Positions 35,701 to 44,153 of a stretch of DNA of 64,000 nt are shown in pieces. Origin of the DNA: Teredinibacter haidensis (lineage in GTDB: Bacteria; Pseudomonadota; Gammaproteobacteria; Pseudomonadales; Cellvibrionaceae); assembly GCF_014211975.1 (NCBI RefSeq), contig NZ_CP060084.1, positions 4,351,001 through 4,415,000 on the forward strand. The letters are read 5' to 3'. The notes beneath the pieces were generated by a model. The model did not search any database. It was not told the origin of the DNA and saw only the letters and a program-made list of their open reading frames with translations. Each line of letters starts with the position of its first letter. Within the stretch, counting starts at the first letter, position 1. The position numbers were made by a program, and so were the translations under genes.

Positions 35701-35737
35701 AAAAAAAGCCCAGTCAGTTTCCTGCCCGGGCTTTTTG
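35701..35737 (-). terminator. Terminator after glnA
   Basis: Stem GGGC-rich: AAAAAGCCC (35703-35711) pairs with GGGCTTTTT (35728-35736), giving a T-run on the minus strand just beyond the glnA stop. Confidence 0.8.
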
Positions 35738-35758
35738 TTTTCTGGCTAAGCTATAAAC

Positions 35759-37165
35759 TTATACAGAATAGTACATGTCAAACTCAACTGGGTGAGTTGT
35801 CATGTTGAGCTTTTCAACTTCTGCGCGCTTGAGCGAGATGTACGCATCGATGGTTTCTTCGGTGAATACGCCACCTTCGGTCAAGAATCCACGATCAGCG
35901 TCCAGGGCATCCAGAGCTTGTTCAAAAGAGCTACATACTGTTGGGTATTGACCAACTTCTTCCGCAGGGAGGTCATACAGATCCTTGTCACCTGGATCGC
36001 CAGGGTGGATCTTGTTCTTGATTCCGTCCAGGCCAGCCATCAGCATTGCAGAGAATGCAAGGTAGGGGTTGGCGGTGCAGTCTGGGAAGCGGATTTCTAC
36101 GCGACGTCCCTTAACGTTAGGTACGTAAGGAATGCGGATAGACGCAGAACGGTTACGTGCAGAGTAGGTCAGAATAACGGGTGCTTCGAAACCTGGAACC
36201 AAACGCTTGTAAGAGTTGGTAGAGGCGTTACAGAAAGCGTTCAGTGCACGCGCATGCTTAATGATGCCACCGATGTAAAACAGGGACATTTCGCTCATGC
36301 CAGCATAAACGTCACCAGCGAACTGGTTAATACCATCTTTAACGAAAGATTGGTGAACGTGCATACCAGAACCGTTATCGCCAACCAAAGGCTTAGGCAT
36401 AAAGGTGGCTGTTTTACCGTAGGCGTGAGCAACGTTATGTACGCAGTACTTAAGAATCTGAACTTCATCAGCTTTCTTAACCAGAGTGTTGGCGCCAACG
36501 CCGATTTCACACTGGCCAGCAGTACCTACTTCGTGGTGGTGTACTTCTACAGCTAAACCCATTTGCTCCATGGCATTACACATAGCAGCGCGCAGGTCGT
36601 GAAGTGAATCTACAGGTGGTACTGGGAAGTAACCGCCTTTAATGCCAGGACGGTGGCCCATGTTGCCTTCGTCGAAGCTGTGCTCTGAGGCCCAAGCGGC
36701 TTCTTCGGAAGATACCTTGTAGAAGCAACCGCTCATGTCGGAGCCCCACTTGATATCGTCAAATACGAAGAATTCTGGCTCTGGACCAAAGTAGGCTGCA
36801 TCGCCTAAACCGGTAGAGGCCAAGTACTCTTCTGCACGTTTGGCGATGGAGCGAGGGTCGCGCTCGTAGCCCAGACCGGTAGTCGGTTCTACGATGTTAC
36901 AACGAATAATTACAGTGGGTTCGTCGGTGAATGGGTCTAGAACCGCAGAGCTGTCGTCTGGCATTAAAATCATGTCTGATTCGTTAATACCTTTCCAGCC
37001 GGAAATAGATGAACCGTCGAACATCTTTCCTTCTTCGAAGAAGTCTTCACCAACTTCTGATACAGGGAGAGAAACGTGCTGTTCTTTACCTTTGGTATCG
37101 GTAAATCGCAAGTCTACCCAGCGAACTTCATTTTCTTTGATCAAATTCAGAGTCTGCTCTGACAT
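35759..37165 (-). CDS. glnA: Glutamine synthetase type I
   Basis: A 468-aa enzyme that makes glutamine from glutamate and ammonia. Motifs: MFDGSSISGWKGINESDM, GPEPEFFVFDD, EVGTAGQCEIG, NGSGMHVHQSF, NRSASIRIPYV and the adenylylation tyrosine in DKDLYDLPAEEVG, so it is a GS-I beta enzyme controlled by adenylylation. Ribosome site GGAGGAAT precedes the ATG. Upstream are a sigma-54 promoter (37311-37325) and two NtrC sites (37399-37444), giving nitrogen control by the NtrBC encoded nearby. Confidence 0.97.
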   Translation of the reverse strand: MSEQTLNLIKENEVRWVDLRFTDTKGKEQHVSLPVSEVGEDFFEEGKMFDGSSISGWKGINESDMILMPDDSSAVLDPFTDEPTVIIRCNIVEPTTGLGYERDPRSIAKRAEEYLASTGLGDAAYFGPEPEFFVFDDIKWGSDMSGCFYKVSSEEAAWASEHSFDEGNMGHRPGIKGGYFPVPPVDSLHDLRAAMCNAMEQMGLAVEVHHHEVGTAGQCEIGVGANTLVKKADEVQILKYCVHNVAHAYGKTATFMPKPLVGDNGSGMHVHQSFVKDGINQFAGDVYAGMSEMSLFYIGGIIKHARALNAFCNASTNSYKRLVPGFEAPVILTYSARNRSASIRIPYVPNVKGRRVEIRFPDCTANPYLAFSAMLMAGLDGIKNKIHPGDPGDKDLYDLPAEEVGQYPTVCSSFEQALDALDADRGFLTEGGVFTEETIDAYISLKRAEVEKLNMTTHPVEFDMYYSV

Positions 37166-37310
37166 GAGATTCCTCCAGAGTCATGGCCCAAGCCAATATT
37201 GTTATTGAGAAAGGTGAGTATTAAAATATTTTTGTACTCTTAACGCTCCGTTTAAAGTGCAATTGCTACTCACATCCTAGCGAAACGTAAGATTGAGTGG
37301 AACGTCAATC

Positions 37311-37325
37311 GCAATTAATGTGCCA
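37311..37325 (-). promoter_or_regulatory. Sigma-54 (-24/-12) promoter of glnA
   Basis: On the minus strand TGGCAC-attaa-TTGC, an exact match to the sigma-54 consensus TGGCAC-N5-TTGC. Transcription should start near 37298, giving a leader of about 135 bases. Confidence 0.85.
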
Positions 37326-37398
37326 TAATGCCCGAAGCCGTGAAACACTTGAAAAACAAGGGCTTCGCGTGAACGTGAACGAAATTGTTGCAAAATGG

Positions 37399-37444
37399 CG
37401 CACATAACTGGTGCATTGTTTTGGTACTGCACCAAAAAAGCGCT
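37399..37444. promoter_or_regulatory. Tandem NtrC binding sites of glnA
   Basis: Site 1 (37399-37415) CGCAC-ATAACTG-GTGCA and site 2 (37428-37444) TGCAC-CAAAAAA-GCGCT. Both keep the GCAC-N7-GYGC pattern of NtrC enhancers; centres are 29 bases apart and about 80-110 bases upstream of the -24 element, the usual enhancer distance. Confidence 0.75.
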
Positions 37445-37525
37445 CCAAATACAGAGCTTGCGGTGAAGTAGCGGGCCATTATACTCGCACCCTAAACTTT
37501 TTACAGATACTCGATCAAACCTTCC

Positions 37526-38995
37526 ATGATATTTACCGTACGCTTTTTTCCTGAGATCACCATTAAGAGTCACCCCGTTCGAAAGCGCTGGACACGGCAG
37601 CTAACGGAGAATATACGGCTTCTCGCAAAACGCCTTCACCCCGATGCCAAAGTGCAGCAGGATTGGGATCGAATTGAAGTTCGAGTGCCGGAGGATACGC
37701 CGGAAGTGGAAGGGCAGTTTGTCGATATGTTGGCGCGCATCCCGGGTATTGCTAATTATTCTCTCGTTCGGGCGCACCCATTTGAGACATTGCATGATGT
37801 CTATGAGTTGGCCCTGCAAGCCTGGACAGAGCGCCTGAGAGGTAAAACATTTTGTGTGCGGGTGAAGCGCACGGGCCAGCACGATTTTACCTCCATTGAA
37901 ATGGAGCGTTATGTTGGTGGCGGGCTGAACCAGAATACCCAGGCCGCAGGCGTTAAACTTAAGGATCCGGACGTCACTGTTAGCCTCGAAATAAAAGATA
38001 GCCTCTGTTATCTCGTGGAGCACAAGTATGCGGGCCTCGGCGGTTTTCCATTGGGAACTCAGGACCAAGTCTTGTCGTTAATCTCGGGCGGGTTCGATTC
38101 CACAGTCGCGAGCTATCTGATGATGCGCCGTGGGCTGCGCACGCACTACTGTTTTTTTAATTTGGGTGGTAAGCAGCATGAGCTAGGTGTAAAGGAGATC
38201 GCGTTTTATTTGTGGAATCGCTATTCCTCCAGCCATCGGGTGCGTTTTTTCTCGATCCCTTTCGAAGATGTAGTGGCCGAAATCCTGCAAAAAATTGGTC
38301 CTGCGAATATGGGTGTTGTGCTGAAGCGCATGATGCTGCGGGCAGCCGATCAAATTGCCGAGCGCGGTGGCGTGCAGGCGGTTGTAACCGGTGAGGCCAT
38401 TGCTCAGGTATCCAGTCAGACAGTTCCGAATCTTGCGGTTATCGATGATGTTGCAGACCGACTGGTGTTGCGCCCACTGATAGTCATGGATAAGCCGGAT
38501 ATTATTCGCCTTTGTCGCGAAATTGGTGCGGAGAATTTTTCGGCGAATATTCCTGAATATTGCGGCGTCATTTCTGTAAAGCCCTCGGCAAAAGTGAAGC
38601 CGGAAAGGGTCGTGGCGGAGGAAGCAGGGTTCGATATGGGGATTCTGGAGAGGGCGATTGCCAATACGCGGATGCAGCCGATTGATGCGGTCATGGAGGA
38701 TTTACAGCAAACAGAGTATCAAATGGAAGAAGTGGTCGAGCTGTTGGATGCCGATGTGGTAATCGATATTCGTCACCCCAGTGAAGTGGAAATGAAACCC
38801 TTAAAGTTGGCCGCTGAGCAGGTGATGACCATTCCGTTTTACAGCCTTAGTGGCGAGTTCAGCAAGCTCGATGCTTCCTGTCGCTATCTGCTGTACTGTG
38901 AGAAGGGGGTGATGAGTAATCTTCATGCTGCCCATCTGTTTGATGATGGTGTGCAGAATTTGGGGGTGTATAGGCCCGTCAACAAGCCCTTCTAG
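37526..38995 (+). CDS. thiI: tRNA 4-thiouridine sulfurtransferase ThiI
   Basis: A 489-aa enzyme that forms s4U8 in tRNA and, in gammaproteobacteria, supplies sulfur for the thiazole of thiamin. It has a ferredoxin-like/THUMP N-terminus, the PP-loop SGGFDSTVASYL and a C-terminal rhodanese domain with Cys458 (LLYCEKGVMS); the disulfide partner is Cys346 (IPEYCGV). It is therefore the long, rhodanese-bearing type that can act in thiazole synthesis with the thiSGH genes near 56 kb. Confidence 0.95.
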   Translation: MIFTVRFFPEITIKSHPVRKRWTRQLTENIRLLAKRLHPDAKVQQDWDRIEVRVPEDTPEVEGQFVDMLARIPGIANYSLVRAHPFETLHDVYELALQAWTERLRGKTFCVRVKRTGQHDFTSIEMERYVGGGLNQNTQAAGVKLKDPDVTVSLEIKDSLCYLVEHKYAGLGGFPLGTQDQVLSLISGGFDSTVASYLMMRRGLRTHYCFFNLGGKQHELGVKEIAFYLWNRYSSSHRVRFFSIPFEDVVAEILQKIGPANMGVVLKRMMLRAADQIAERGGVQAVVTGEAIAQVSSQTVPNLAVIDDVADRLVLRPLIVMDKPDIIRLCREIGAENFSANIPEYCGVISVKPSAKVKPERVVAEEAGFDMGILERAIANTRMQPIDAVMEDLQQTEYQMEEVVELLDADVVIDIRHPSEVEMKPLKLAAEQVMTIPFYSLSGEFSKLDASCRYLLYCEKGVMSNLHAAHLFDDGVQNLGVYRPVNKPF

Positions 38996-39018
38996 GGCGC
39001 TATATGTGAGTAACTAAA

Positions 39019-39474
39019 ATGGCTGGTGGCGCATCGCGTAAACAGAATGTACTGGTGTTTGTTGCTGCGTTGGCAATTATTATATTGTCTGTTGTGGCTA
39101 CGTTGTTTGTATCTGAGCGGATGGCTAATGGTGGCTTCGGTTCCTCCGGTAAAGATGGTTATCAGAATATTACGTTTACTGATGCCGTTGTCACCTGTCG
39201 GGATTACACGGACAGCAGTTTCGGGGGGCGACAGAGAACACTGGAGGTCGATGATCATTCGTCGCGTTTTGATCAGCGCGAATTTCTGTACAAAATTTTT
39301 CTAAAAGTCGAAACGCCAACTCAAAAGGGAACCGGTTTAGCGTTGCACTATGTGAATTGCTTCGTTAGTTCTTCAAGTGGTCGGATTAGTAAGTTTGAAG
39401 CCTACGAAGATAAGGAAGAGTCTGTTAGTCCGGTAACCGAGAATGATACTAATATGTTTGGTTGGCCGCGTTAA
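39019..39474 (+). CDS. Membrane-anchored conserved hypothetical protein
   Basis: A 151-aa protein with one N-terminal TM helix (about residues 11-30, VLVFVAALAIIILSVVATLF) and a soluble domain, probably periplasmic, containing FTDAVVTCRDYT, EFLYKIFLKVETP and ALHYVNCFVSSSSGRISKFE. The two cysteines could form a disulfide. I do not recognise a named family. Short stem AAGGGTTG/CAACCCTT (39486-39510) follows between convergent genes. Confidence 0.72.
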   Translation: MAGGASRKQNVLVFVAALAIIILSVVATLFVSERMANGGFGSSGKDGYQNITFTDAVVTCRDYTDSSFGGRQRTLEVDDHSSRFDQREFLYKIFLKVETPTQKGTGLALHYVNCFVSSSSGRISKFEAYEDKEESVSPVTENDTNMFGWPR

Positions 39475-39485
39475 GGTCTGAAATA

Positions 39486-39510
39486 AAGGGTTGCCGCGTA
39501 GACAACCCTT
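39486..39510. terminator. Short bidirectional terminator-like hairpin
   Basis: AAGGGTTG (39486-39493) pairs with CAACCCTT (39503-39510), 9-base loop, between convergent genes ending at 39474 and 39525. No long T-run, so modest support. Confidence 0.5.
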
Positions 39511-39524
39511 CTGTGTCTGCCGTG

Positions 39525-40067
39525 CTAGAAACGATAATCAAAGCCGATACTGAGTATACTAAAGTCATTGTCGGACGAATTTATAAGCTGACGGTATTCG
39601 AAATTTAAGTTGGTGTCTTCATTCATCACAAAGCCCACTCCAGCGCCAAAAGATGCGCCCGACTCCGATGCGCTGGCACTTGCATCCCCCAGTGAGTTGG
39701 TTGTCTGAACATTGGAATAACCCAGTAAGCCGTAAAGCTTGGCTATGGCATTGGCAGATTCTGCTCGGTAGTAAATGCTCTCGTAGTGATCGATATCCAC
39801 GTTGATGTCGTAGGCTGTGTCACCTTGCCCCACGGTGTAAGCTTCGCTGGAGGCTCCCGTGCCAACGCGGATCTCACCGCCCAGCCAGCTGTTGTATTTA
39901 TAGCCCCCGGTAAACTCAATGCTACGGAAGTCGACGCCGTTTTCAGCTGCGTCTTCTGTGTTTCCGTCGACAAAGCCCATTGCGGCTCCGGCGTAAAATC
40001 CCTGCATATTGTCGGCGAGTGCAGGAAGTGAAATAACTGTGGCAATGATTAGTAAAAATTTCCTCAT
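39525..40067 (-). CDS. Small outer-membrane beta-barrel protein
   Basis: A 180-aa protein from the ATG at 40067 (ribosome site GGAGACT), with signal peptide MRKFLLIIATVISLPALA. The mature part alternates polar and nonpolar residues in eight-strand barrel fashion (GFYAGAAMGFVDG, SIEFTGGYKYNSWLGGEIRVG, AIAKLYGLLGYS, FGAGVGFVMNEDTNLNFEYRQL) and ends with aromatic Phe (IGFDYRF), the signal for BamA insertion. Resembles OmpA-like/Opa-type surface proteins; function unknown. Confidence 0.8.
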   Translation of the reverse strand: MRKFLLIIATVISLPALADNMQGFYAGAAMGFVDGNTEDAAENGVDFRSIEFTGGYKYNSWLGGEIRVGTGASSEAYTVGQGDTAYDINVDIDHYESIYYRAESANAIAKLYGLLGYSNVQTTNSLGDASASASESGASFGAGVGFVMNEDTNLNFEYRQLINSSDNDFSILSIGFDYRF

Positions 40068-40212
40068 GGTCGAGTCTCCAATATTGTCTTTATTGTGCTC
40101 TAGTTTAGCTAATCGCAAAGCGCTGCGTTAGTGTTGTCGCGCAAAAGTTGAAGATTGATTGTGTTTAATCCACTATGCCCGCCGCTTAAGCTTATTATTC
40201 AGGAGAAATGAG

Positions 40213-41358
40213 ATGTCTACTAAAGAATTACAAGCAGCAGCTTCAAGTTGGGTTGATTGGGTGAAGGACCAGGCGTTGCCGCGTTGGAGTCGTGATGGCG
40301 TTAATGTAAAAAACGGTGCGGCTTACGAGCGCTTTTTGTCAGATGGTACTGCCGACGCCAGTGTCAATACGCGGATGCGGGTGCAGGCGAGGCAAATGTT
40401 TGTATTTGCGATGGCGAGTACAAGAGGGTGGATGGATAAGGCTGAGGCTAAGCGAGTGGTTGATGGTATTGCCGCTTTCGCCAATGGTAAAGGTCAGCAC
40501 CCCAGCGGTCATGGGTATGTGCATATTCTTGCGCCAGATTACTCCATCGCCGACGGCAAGCGAGATCTCTACGATCACGCATTCTTTATGCTTTCCTGCG
40601 CGGCGCGCTATAAAGCCTTTGGCGACGAAGATGCGCTGCAATCTGCAGACAAGATTATGGGTTTTCTTGATGCCGAACTGGGTAAGGTGTCTGGTGGTTG
40701 GCTCGAGGGGGATTACGATACGGACCGTCGTCGTCAAAACCCGCATATGCATATGTTTGAAGCGGTATTGTCGCTCTACGAGGCAACGGGCAATGCCAAA
40801 TGGCTGGCGCGTGCAGGGGAAATCTATGCCCTGTTTGAAACCCGCTTTTTCGATCCTAAGTTCGGCGTGCTGCGCGAATATTTTAATCACGACTGGACGC
40901 TGCTGGATGGGGCGGATGGCGATATTGTCGAGCCGGGACACATGATGGAGTGGGTATGGCTGTTACGTTGGTATCAGCGCTGTAGTGGTCACGATGTGTC
41001 CCACTATGCTGATGCGATGTACGAAAAAGGCTTGGCGGATGGTTTTGCGGAGGATGGCCTGTTGATGGATGCGGTCAGCCCAGACGGAGAAGTGATTCAT
41101 GCGACCAAGCGCAGTTGGCCTATGACTGAGTTGGTAAAAGCTGCCCTGGCGCAAGCACAAGCCGGATGTGAGGGCGCGGAAGAAGTCGCCTTAGTGGCGG
41201 CGAATCGCTTGATGGAAGTCTATATTAGCCAGGAGCACGCCGGTTTGTATGTGGATCAGATCGATGAGGCAGGCACTGTGCTGGGCGACACCGCCCAGGC
41301 CAGTATTCTCTACCACCTGCTGATGGCAGTTATGGAGCTGGATAGCTACGGGAGTTAA
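40213..41358 (+). CDS. AGE-family sugar epimerase/isomerase, probable D-mannose isomerase
   Basis: A 381-aa (alpha/alpha)6-barrel protein; the ATG at 40213 follows AGGAGA. Catalytic histidines of the AGE superfamily sit in MHMFEAVLSLYEATGN, EPGHMMEWVWLL and the His of DHAFFMLSC. The pattern is closer to mannose isomerases (YihS-type) than to GlcNAc epimerases. In the mannan locus it would turn free mannose into fructose; substrate is inferred from context. It converges with the LacI-family gene and overlaps it by four bases. Confidence 0.85.
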   Translation: MSTKELQAAASSWVDWVKDQALPRWSRDGVNVKNGAAYERFLSDGTADASVNTRMRVQARQMFVFAMASTRGWMDKAEAKRVVDGIAAFANGKGQHPSGHGYVHILAPDYSIADGKRDLYDHAFFMLSCAARYKAFGDEDALQSADKIMGFLDAELGKVSGGWLEGDYDTDRRRQNPHMHMFEAVLSLYEATGNAKWLARAGEIYALFETRFFDPKFGVLREYFNHDWTLLDGADGDIVEPGHMMEWVWLLRWYQRCSGHDVSHYADAMYEKGLADGFAEDGLLMDAVSPDGEVIHATKRSWPMTELVKAALAQAQAGCEGAEEVALVAANRLMEVYISQEHAGLYVDQIDEAGTVLGDTAQASILYHLLMAVMELDSYGS

Positions 41359-42365
41359 TATTCAGGCACCGCCACTTTTACGGTTGCCGTACTTTTTCGC
41401 AAGATGAAATCGTACGGCAATACGTGCTCTTCTTCGCTTAAGGTTTCACCCTCGATAAGTCGTAATAGCATATCCACGGCAATTGTGCCCATATCGTCCG
41501 ATGGTTGCGCGATAGTGGTTAGGGGGGGATCGCAGTAGCGTGCGTAGTCGATATCGTCAAAGCCGGTTACCGACACGTCCTCTGGCACTTGTAGGCCGTT
41601 GGATTTCAGCGCCTGTATTGCACCAATCGCCATTTCATCATTCATACACGCGATTGCGGTTGGGCGCTCTTTAAGTCTGCATAGTTGGTTAGCGGCGTTG
41701 ACCCCGGACCAGATAACGTACTCGCCTTCGGCAATCAATGCTTCATCAAAGGGGATTCCGGCGTTTTCCAGCGCCTGCTTGTAGCCTTTAAAGCGGTCTA
41801 CTGTGTGTGGGTTGCCTTTTAGTCCGGTGATCAGCCCGATGCGCCTGTGCCCGAGAGAAATTAAGTATTCGGTCATATGTTTAAACGCGGTCACGTTGTC
41901 TACGCGAATACAGGGGCCTGGAGAGCTTTCGGTTGCGCACAGATGCAGGTAGGGAAACTTAAACTTACTGGCGTTGTGAAACTGGTCGGACATCGGGCGC
42001 AGCTGAATCACGCCATCGGCCAGGCGGGTTTCCACCAAGCGGATATATTCCTGCTCGCGAGCGTTGGAATCCTGCGTATCTCCGAGCAGCACTGAATAGC
42101 CCTTTTTCTGGGCGCGCAACTCAATGCTGCGAATAACCTGGGCGAAGAAGGGGTTTGCGATATCTGGAACCAGTACCACCAGTGAGTACGACCGTGCGGA
42201 GCGGAAATTGCGAGCTAACATATTGGGACGGTAATCGACCTGGTCGATAGCGTCCTGCACGCGTTTGCGGCTGGCTTCGGAGACCTTTTCCGGATGGCTG
42301 AGCGCGCGCGATACGGTGGCAACCGAAACGCCGGCGATACGGGCTACTTCACGAATGTTTGACAT
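41355..42365 (-). CDS. LacI-family transcriptional regulator of the mannan locus
   Basis: A 336-aa regulator with the classical N-terminal helix-turn-helix (NIREVARIAGVSVATVSRAL), hinge helix (RPNMLARNFRSARS) and periplasmic-binding-like core (LVPDIANPFFAQVIRSIE, SVTGFDDIDYARYCDPPLTTI). It is divergent from the GH130-epimerase-GH5 genes, and palindromic TGTAA/TTACA operators lie between them. Its ligand is likely a mannose or mannosyl-glucose compound; inferred. Confidence 0.9.
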   Translation of the reverse strand: MSNIREVARIAGVSVATVSRALSHPEKVSEASRKRVQDAIDQVDYRPNMLARNFRSARSYSLVVLVPDIANPFFAQVIRSIELRAQKKGYSVLLGDTQDSNAREQEYIRLVETRLADGVIQLRPMSDQFHNASKFKFPYLHLCATESSPGPCIRVDNVTAFKHMTEYLISLGHRRIGLITGLKGNPHTVDRFKGYKQALENAGIPFDEALIAEGEYVIWSGVNAANQLCRLKERPTAIACMNDEMAIGAIQALKSNGLQVPEDVSVTGFDDIDYARYCDPPLTTIAQPSDDMGTIAVDMLLRLIEGETLSEEEHVLPYDFILRKSTATVKVAVPEY

Positions 42366-42409
42366 TGTTCTGCTTATACTGGGTTATTGAAATGTTTCGT
42401 CTGAAGTCA

Positions 42410-42424
42410 CTGTAAGTGTTACAG
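42410..42424. promoter_or_regulatory. Palindromic operator-like site near the LacI-family gene
   Basis: CTGTAA-gtg-TTACAG, a perfect inverted repeat with a 3-base centre, 45 bases upstream of the regulator gene; shares half-sites with the site at 42628. Confidence 0.5.
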
Positions 42425-42627
42425 CGACAGAAGAGAAGTATTACATTTGCAGTTGCTTTTTTGTTATAAAAATCCTCTTTTTTTGCAAATAGTTACCGCA
42501 TTTGATGATAAACAACTGAAAAATTGATGTAACTTGCTACATTTCTGTTTCATTGGTGTAGCGTCCCTTTTTTGGGCGGATAATCTGTTGCTCCGTTGAG
42601 CTTATACTCTATACTTGATTTTATGAG

Positions 42628-42641
42628 TGTAACCGATTACA
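42628..42641. promoter_or_regulatory. LacI-family operator upstream of the GH130 operon
   Basis: TGTAACCGATTACA: near-perfect palindrome (12 of 14 bases symmetric) with the central CG typical of LacI-family operators. It lies 323 bases before the GH130 ATG. Confidence 0.7.
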
Positions 42642-42963
42642 TTTTGCGTCCTTTTTCTTTTCAATAATATGCTGGTCAGATGTAAATGGTACTAATATCC
42701 CCTTGTTACACTGCTGTTTGCAGTTGGTGTGTCGGTTAGGTATTGCATGATCGAGCAGGGGCTCAGCAGTGGGGTGGAATTGGTTTTTGCCCGGCTGGGA
42801 GCAATATTGTGGTAGTGGCAATTCGTATATACTATCGCCCGCCAATATTTATGTAGTTATTGCTGAATCAACGATATCTGACAGCGCTAACTCCTTTAAT
42901 CTATCGGACATAATGACGGCCCAGTACGTCATTTATTCGACCAATTACCGAGGTTCAGATCGA

Positions 42964-44145
42964 ATGAGCGAATTTAAATCCACCCTTAAACAAAAGATTT
43001 CGGCATACGAGGCGCTAGTTAAGCGTGAAAATAAGCCAGCTACGTCCAATGGTGTTTACCAGCGCTGGCAAAATCCGATTCTTACCGCTGATCACGCGCC
43101 TATTCATTGGCGTTATGATCTTAACGAGGAAACCAACCCCCTGTTGCTTGAGCGCTTAGGTGTAAACGCCGCCTTCAACTCCGGGGCTCTGTACCACGAA
43201 GGTAAATACATTCTGGCGGTTCGTGTTGAAGGCGATGATCGCAAATCTTTCTTTGCTATTGCCGAAAGCCCCAACGGTGTCGATAGTTTCCGCTTTTGGG
43301 ATTTCCCCATCACCTTGCCTGAAACAGAGCGCCCTGACACCAATGTGTACGATATGCGTTTAACTAAACATGAAGACGGTTACATTTATGGCCTCTTCTG
43401 TACCGAGCGCAAAGATGAAAACCAGCCGAACGATACCTCTGCCGCAGAAGCGCAGTGTGGTATTGCCCGCACCAAGGATCTAATTACTTGGGAGCGTTTA
43501 CCCGATTTGGTTACATACTCTGGTCAGCAGCGCAACGTTGTGCTCCACCCTGAATTTGTCGATGGCAAATACGCTCTTTACACTCGCCCGCAAGACGGTT
43601 TTATCAGTGTTGGCAGCGGCGGCGGTGTTGGCTGGGGTTTGAGTGAGAGCATGGAAAATGCTGAGATCAAAGAAGAAGTGATTGTTGATGGTAAAACCTA
43701 CCACACCATCAAAGAAGTGAAGAATGGTCAGGGCCCAGCGCCAATCAAAACCGATAAGGGTTGGTTACATCTGGCTCACGGTGTGCGCAACACCGCTGCT
43801 GGCCTGCGCTACGTACTCTACGTCTTTATGACAGAGCTGGAGCGCCCCTGGGTGGTAACTCATCGTCCTGGTGGTCACTTTATTGCGCCTCGTGGTGAAG
43901 AGCGTGTGGGTGATGTGTCTAATGTAGTATTCACCAACGGCTGGGTTGTTAATGGAAGTAACGAAGTCTTTATTTACTACGCCTCTTCCGATACCCGCAT
44001 GCACGTAGCGACTTCTACCGTTGATCGCCTGGTGGATTACGCCATGAACACCCCTGAGGACGGCTTGCGTTCTGCGGCTTCGGTGCAAACACGCAACAAA
44101 CTGATTGCATCAAACCTCGAAATTATGAAAGATCTGGACCTTTAA
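42964..44145 (+). CDS. GH130 phosphorylase, probable 4-O-beta-mannosyl-glucose phosphorylase
   Basis: A 393-aa five-bladed propeller enzyme. The conserved region SNGVYQRWQNPILTADHAP, FNSGALYHEGKYILAVRVEG, NVYDMRLTKHEDGYIYG (containing the proposed catalytic Asp) and KTDKGWLHLAHGVRNTAAG fit GH130 subgroup 1, the mannosyl-glucose phosphorylases that release mannose 1-phosphate. The start at 42964 is chosen because the upstream frame is unlike the family. Eight bases precede the epimerase gene, so they form an operon. Confidence 0.92.
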   Translation: MSEFKSTLKQKISAYEALVKRENKPATSNGVYQRWQNPILTADHAPIHWRYDLNEETNPLLLERLGVNAAFNSGALYHEGKYILAVRVEGDDRKSFFAIAESPNGVDSFRFWDFPITLPETERPDTNVYDMRLTKHEDGYIYGLFCTERKDENQPNDTSAAEAQCGIARTKDLITWERLPDLVTYSGQQRNVVLHPEFVDGKYALYTRPQDGFISVGSGGGVGWGLSESMENAEIKEEVIVDGKTYHTIKEVKNGQGPAPIKTDKGWLHLAHGVRNTAAGLRYVLYVFMTELERPWVVTHRPGGHFIAPRGEERVGDVSNVVFTNGWVVNGSNEVFIYYASSDTRMHVATSTVDRLVDYAMNTPEDGLRSAASVQTRNKLIASNLEIMKDLDL

Positions 44146-44153
44146 GGAACCCT

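Larger units (their letters stand above)
37166..37525. promoter_or_regulatory. glnA-thiI divergent regulatory region
   Basis: About 360 bases. The glnA half holds an untranslated leader of about 135 bases, a -24/-12 promoter and upstream NtrC sites. The thiI promoter lies at the right end and is not resolved. Confidence 0.75.
42366..42963. promoter_or_regulatory. Divergent regulatory region of the mannan locus
   Basis: About 600 bases between the LacI-family gene and the GH130 gene, AT-rich, carrying at least two TGTAA/TTACA palindromes (42410-42424 and 42628-42641) and a degenerate one near 42530. The GH130 frame is open from 42769, but the family N-terminus starts at 42964. Confidence 0.65.

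Noticed and set aside
35792..36556. 254-aa plus-strand frame inside glnA
   Set aside because: Complement of a highly conserved gene on the other strand; no domain, no ribosome site.
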